Part shown: in pieces, positions 61,119-64,000 of the stretch | Position numbering within the stretch: the first letter of the stretch is position 1 | Layout: each line of letters opens with the position of its first letter | Origin: Ramlibacter pallidus | GTDB taxonomy: Bacteria > Pseudomonadota > Gammaproteobacteria > Burkholderiales > Burkholderiaceae_C | Assembly (NCBI RefSeq): GCF_015070875.1 | Contig: NZ_JADDIV010000004.1 | Location: 620,001-684,000, forward strand | Length of the DNA: 64,000 nt | Direction: 5' to 3' | The notes under the pieces: generated by a model | The model's database searches: none | The model's input: the letters and a program-made list of their open reading frames with translations, nothing else | Told to the model about the DNA's origin: nothing | Made by a program: the position numbers and the translations under genes

Positions 61119-63026
61119 ATGATCCAGATCACGCTTCCCGACGGTTCCCGACGTGAGTTCCCCGGCCCCATGACGGTGGCCGACGTCGCCGCCTCCATCG
61201 GCCCCGGCCTGGCCAAGGCCGCCATCGCCGGCAAGGTCGACGGCAAGGTGGTCGACACCACGTACACGATCCGCGACAACGCCCAGGTGGCGATCGTCAC
61301 GCCCAAGGACCCGGAGGGGCTGGACGTGATCCGCCATTCGACGGCGCACCTGCTGGCCTATGCCGTCAAGGAGCTGTTCCCGGACGCGCAGGTCACCATT
61401 GGCCCGGTCATCGAGCACGGCTTCTACTACGACTTCGCGTACAAGCGCCCGTTCACGCCGGAGGACCTGGCCGCCATCGAGAAGCGGATGGCGGAACTCG
61501 CGGCGAAGGACGAGCCCGTCACGCGGCGCGTGCTGCCGCGCGACGAGGCGGTGCGGCACTTCCAGTCGATCGGCGAGGCCTACAAGGCCGAGATCATCGG
61601 CAGCATCCCGCAGGGCGAGGAAGTCTCGCTGTACGCCGAGGGCGGCTTCGAGGACCTCTGCCGCGGCCCGCACGTGCCCAGCACGGGCAAGCTGAAGCAT
61701 TTCAAGCTGATGAAGGTGGCCGGCGCCTACTGGCGCGGCGACCACCGCAACGAGATGCTGCAGCGCGTCTATGGCACGGCCTGGGCGACGAAGGAGGAAC
61801 TCCAGCAGTACCTGACGATGCTGGAGGAAGCCGAGAAGCGGGACCACCGCAAGCTGGGCCGCGAGCTCGACCTGTTCCACATCGACGACGTCGCGCCCGG
61901 CGTGGTGTTCTGGCACCCCAAGGGCTGGGCGATCTGGCAGGCGGTGGAGCAGTACATGCGCCAGGTCTACAAGGACACGGGCTACCAGGAGGTGAAGGGC
62001 CCGCAGATCCTGGACCGCAGCCTGTGGGAGAAGACGGGCCACTGGCAGAACTACCGCGAGAACATGTTCACGACGGAGTCGGAGAAGCGCGACTATGCGC
62101 TCAAGCCGATGAACTGCCCCGGCCACGTGCTGATCTTCAAGTCGCAGCTGCGCAGCTACCGCGACCTGCCGCTGCGCTACGGCGAGTTCGGCCAGTGCCA
62201 CCGCAACGAGCCCTCCGGCGCGCTGCACGGGATCATGCGGGTGCGCGGCTTCACGCAGGACGACGGCCATGCCTTCGTCACCGAGGACCAGATCCTGGAC
62301 GAATGCGTGGCGTACACGGCCAAGCTGCAGGAGGTCTACCGCGACTTCGGGTTCACGGACATCCTCTACAAGGTCGCCACGCGGCCGGAAAACCGGGTCG
62401 GTTCCGACGCGCTGTGGGACAACGCGGAACACGCCTGCATGGAGGCGCTGCGCCGTTCCGGGGTGGAGTTCGTCGTCTCGCCGGGCGACGGCGCCTTCTA
62501 CGGCCCGAAGATCGAATACACGCTCAGGGACGCGCTGGGCCGGCACTGGCAGTGCGGCACGATGCAGGTCGACTTCAACACGGCCGAGCGCCTGGGCGCG
62601 GAATATGTCACGGAGACGAGCGGCCGCGCCCACCCGGTGATGCTGCACCGGGCCATCGTCGGCAGCCTCGAGCGTTTTATCGGCATGCTCATCGAGCACC
62701 ACGCCGGCGCCCTGCCGGCCTGGATCGCGCCGGTGCACGCGGTGGTGCTGAACATCACCGGCGGACAGGCGGATTACGCCGAATCAGTGGCCAAAACGCT
62801 GAGGAATCAAGGGCTTAGGGTGGAGCTGGATCTGCGCAACGAGAAGATCACGTATAAAATACGCGAGCATTCGCTGCAGAAGCCGCCCTATCTCCTCGTC
62901 GTTGGCGACAAGGAGAAGGCGGCTGGTGCCGTCGCAGTGCGCGCCCGGGGCAACCAGGACCTGGGGGTGATGTCGCTGGAGGACTTCTCGAAGAGGGTCG
63001 CCGAAGACATCGCCGGCAAGCGCTGA
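61119..63026 (+). CDS. thrS: Threonyl-tRNA synthetase
   Basis: A 635-residue class II synthetase charging tRNA-Thr. Domains in order: TGS (about 1-62), the editing domain (about 63-225, with [17 protein letters not shown] and [12 protein letters not shown]), the catalytic core (about 245-535), with the zinc Cys in PMNCPGHVL and its His and Asp partners further on, and the anticodon-binding domain (about 540-635). It heads thrS-infC-rpmI (with rplT presumably beyond the window), and is preceded by a Thr-rich leader peptide and terminator. Confidence 0.98.
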   Translation: MIQITLPDGSRREFPGPMTVADVAASIGPGLAKAAIAGKVDGKVVDTTYTIRDNAQVAIVTPKDPEGLDVIRHSTAHLLAYAVKELFPDAQVTIGPVIEHGFYYDFAYKRPFTPEDLAAIEKRMAELAAKDEPVTRRVLPRDEAVRHFQSIGEAYKAEIIGSIPQGEEVSLYAEGGFEDLCRGPHVPSTGKLKHFKLMKVAGAYWRGDHRNEMLQRVYGTAWATKEELQQYLTMLEEAEKRDHRKLGRELDLFHIDDVAPGVVFWHPKGWAIWQAVEQYMRQVYKDTGYQEVKGPQILDRSLWEKTGHWQNYRENMFTTESEKRDYALKPMNCPGHVLIFKSQLRSYRDLPLRYGEFGQCHRNEPSGALHGIMRVRGFTQDDGHAFVTEDQILDECVAYTAKLQEVYRDFGFTDILYKVATRPENRVGSDALWDNAEHACMEALRRSGVEFVVSPGDGAFYGPKIEYTLRDALGRHWQCGTMQVDFNTAERLGAEYVTETSGRAHPVMLHRAIVGSLERFIGMLIEHHAGALPAWIAPVHAVVLNITGGQADYAESVAKTLRNQGLRVELDLRNEKITYKIREHSLQKPPYLLVVGDKEKAAGAVAVRARGNQDLGVMSLEDFSKRVAEDIAGKR

Positions 63027-63071
63027 ATCTTACAGGATCATGCCGCAAGCCGCGTGCATCAAGGCGGTCAT

Positions 63072-63088
63072 GCTACGAATATCGTAGC
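63072..63088. promoter_or_regulatory. Perfect dyad in the thrS-infC gap
   Basis: GCTACGA-ATA-TCGTAGC is a 7-bp perfect inverted repeat 26 bp before the infC start codon. It could be an RNA hairpin limiting infC translation or marking a processing site, or a DNA operator. The ribosome-binding site lies outside the stem. Confidence 0.5.
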
Positions 63089-63114
63089 CAACTTTGAATT
63101 GAAGGATTTGGACC

Positions 63115-63723
63115 ATCGCTACTGAATTTCGCGACCGCCGCCAGCGCGAGGAACGCAAGCACCGCCTGAACCGGGAGATCATGGCCCCGGAAGTCCGCCT
63201 GAGCGGACCCAACAACGAGCCCCTGGGCATTGTCAGCCTGGCCGAGGCCCTGCGGATGGCAGGCGAGCTGGACGTCGACCTGGTCGAAATTGCCGCCACT
63301 GCGAATCCGCCGGTCTGCCGGCTGATGGACTACGGCAAGTTCAAGTACCAGGAGCAGAAGAAGGCCGCGGAAGCGAAGGCGAAGCAGACGGTCATCGAGA
63401 TCAAGGAAATCAAGTTCCGCCCGGGCACCGACGACGGTGACTACAACATCAAGATGCGCAACATCCGGCGCTTCCTGGCGGAAGGCGACAAGTGCAAGAT
63501 CACGCTGCGGTTCCGCGGCCGCGAGATCACGCACCAGGAAATCGGCATGGCGCTGCTGCAGCGCATCCGCGACGACCTGGGCGACACGATCATCGTGGAG
63601 CAGTTCCCGAAGCTGGAAGGCCGGCAGATGATCATGATGATCGCGCCGGGCAAGAAGAAGCCGGCGCCCGCGAAGCCCGCGGAAGCCGCGGCGGCACCGG
63701 CGACGACCACGACGTCGTCGTAG
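63115..63723 (+). CDS. infC: Translation initiation factor IF-3 (ATC start)
   Basis: IF-3, 202 residues, keeps ribosomal subunits apart and proofreads start codons. The start is ATC at 63115. There is an in-frame stop at 63100, AAGGA lies 8 bases upstream, and this start gives the family N-terminus [20 protein letters not shown]. An ATG at 63181 would drop 22 conserved residues. The NTD covers about 15-85 ([18 protein letters not shown]), and the CTD (about 95-180) includes [16 protein letters not shown]. The tail ends in an Ala/Thr-rich extension. IF-3 genes often use rare starts so that IF-3 limits its own synthesis. Confidence 0.96.
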   Translation: MATEFRDRRQREERKHRLNREIMAPEVRLSGPNNEPLGIVSLAEALRMAGELDVDLVEIAATANPPVCRLMDYGKFKYQEQKKAAEAKAKQTVIEIKEIKFRPGTDDGDYNIKMRNIRRFLAEGDKCKITLRFRGREITHQEIGMALLQRIRDDLGDTIIVEQFPKLEGRQMIMMIAPGKKKPAPAKPAEAAAAPATTTTSS

Positions 63724-63887
63724 CAAGTTTCTAAGCCATCACGGTGGGTCGCCGCGGTGGCGGTGAAGGGGAGGCCCCTGGCCTTCCCGGAACCTTCGGG
63801 TTCCGAAACAAAAAGTGGCTCGGGGCCATCAAGGCGCGGGAGTTTCCCGCGACGCCTCACGAGCACAAACGAAGAAGGAGCATGTAC
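63724..63887 (+). promoter_or_regulatory. rpmI leader with hairpins (possible L20 control region)
   Basis: The 164-nt gap between infC and rpmI contains several stem-loops, including CGGAACC-TTC-GGGTTCCG (about 63790-63808) and GCGGGA-GT-TTCCCGC (about 63836-63850). In many bacteria the L20 protein represses rpmI-rplT by binding an RNA structure here. The position fits; the specific structure was not verified. Confidence 0.4.
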
Positions 63888-64000
63888 ATGCCCAAGATGA
63901 AGACCAAGAGCGGAGCCAAGAAGCGCTTCCGCGTCCGTCCCGGCGGGACGGTCAAGCGCGGCCAGGCCTTCAAGCGTCACATCCTGACCAAGAAGTCCAC
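63888..64000 (+). CDS. rpmI: 50S ribosomal protein L35, 5' part (runs off window)
   Basis: The first 37 codons of L35: [20 protein letters not shown], then [16 protein letters not shown], a small basic protein of the large subunit. The ATG at 63888 is 7 bases after AAGGAG, better than the in-frame ATG at 63882, which is 1 base away. The gene continues past 64000; rplT is expected next. Confidence 0.97.
   Translation, partial: MPKMKTKSGAKKRFRVRPGGTVKRGQAFKRHILTKKS

Overview
The window is about 64 kb of GC-rich chromosomal DNA from a betaproteobacterium of the order Burkholderiales, most likely a Comamonadaceae member of the Ramlibacter/Variovorax type. The basis is priB lying between rpsF and rpsR, three Bug-type (tripartite tricarboxylate) receptor genes without their membrane subunits, an alaA-hom-thrC-mobB-moeA-moaD-moaE run, a histone-like KAAPAKK protein, and an intergenic repeat typical of comamonads. 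No rRNA, tRNA, prophage, insertion sequence or CRISPR array was seen. Both ends cut genes: a TPR protein at the left and rpmI at the right.

Layout. 1-5.9 kb: a two-subunit sodium/solute symporter with a CBS/nucleotidyltransferase regulator and a DnaQ-like exonuclease. 6-10.6 kb: rpsF-priB-rpsR-rplI, a small membrane protein behind a LexA-type box, and dnaB. 10.7-15.6 kb: phoH (convergent), an ECF sigma/anti-sigma pair with a secreted TPR protein, a PrxQ peroxiredoxin and an Mth938-like protein. 15.7-22.1 kb: one long operon joining alanine and threonine synthesis to molybdenum cofactor synthesis. 22.1-26.6 kb: Bug receptors, a MarR regulator and a flavin monooxygenase. 26.7-29.7 kb: clpB. 29.7-34.1 kb: IclR/SDR divergent from a TRAP transporter. 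34.2-42.7 kb: an orphan response regulator, NDH-2, an SDR, an S9 peptidase, a Nudix hydrolase, and AraC/MFS. 42.7-48.7 kb: gspA-gspB, assorted secreted or envelope proteins, and a bactofilin. 48.7-55.5 kb: a TetR-controlled catabolic cluster with a divergent ThDP enzyme. 55.5-60.9 kb: a histone-SWIB fusion, two DMT exporters with an Lrp regulator, and aceA. 61 kb to the end: thrS-infC-rpmI.

How the parts work together. Most of the window is housekeeping: ribosomal proteins, replication, protein quality control, threonine and Moco synthesis, the glyoxylate shunt and translation initiation. Between these blocks sit small nutrient-scavenging modules, each with its own regulator. Several have a dyad in the divergent intergenic region that looks like the operator: MarR at 23.73 kb, IclR at 31.30 kb, and TetR at both 53.02 and 53.75 kb.

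The most notable signals are regulatory. (1) A 16-codon leader peptide with five threonine codons, followed by an intrinsic terminator, lies directly ahead of thrS and looks like ribosome-mediated attenuation. (2) A perfect CTGT-N8-ACAG LexA-type box lies ahead of a small membrane protein between rplI and dnaB. (3) Two near-identical 22-bp palindromes bracket a TetR-controlled catabolic cluster of unknown substrate. (4) Two related dyads spaced 30 bp apart precede aceA. (5) A terminator sits inside the apparent 5' leader of phoH. (6) infC uses an ATC start codon.
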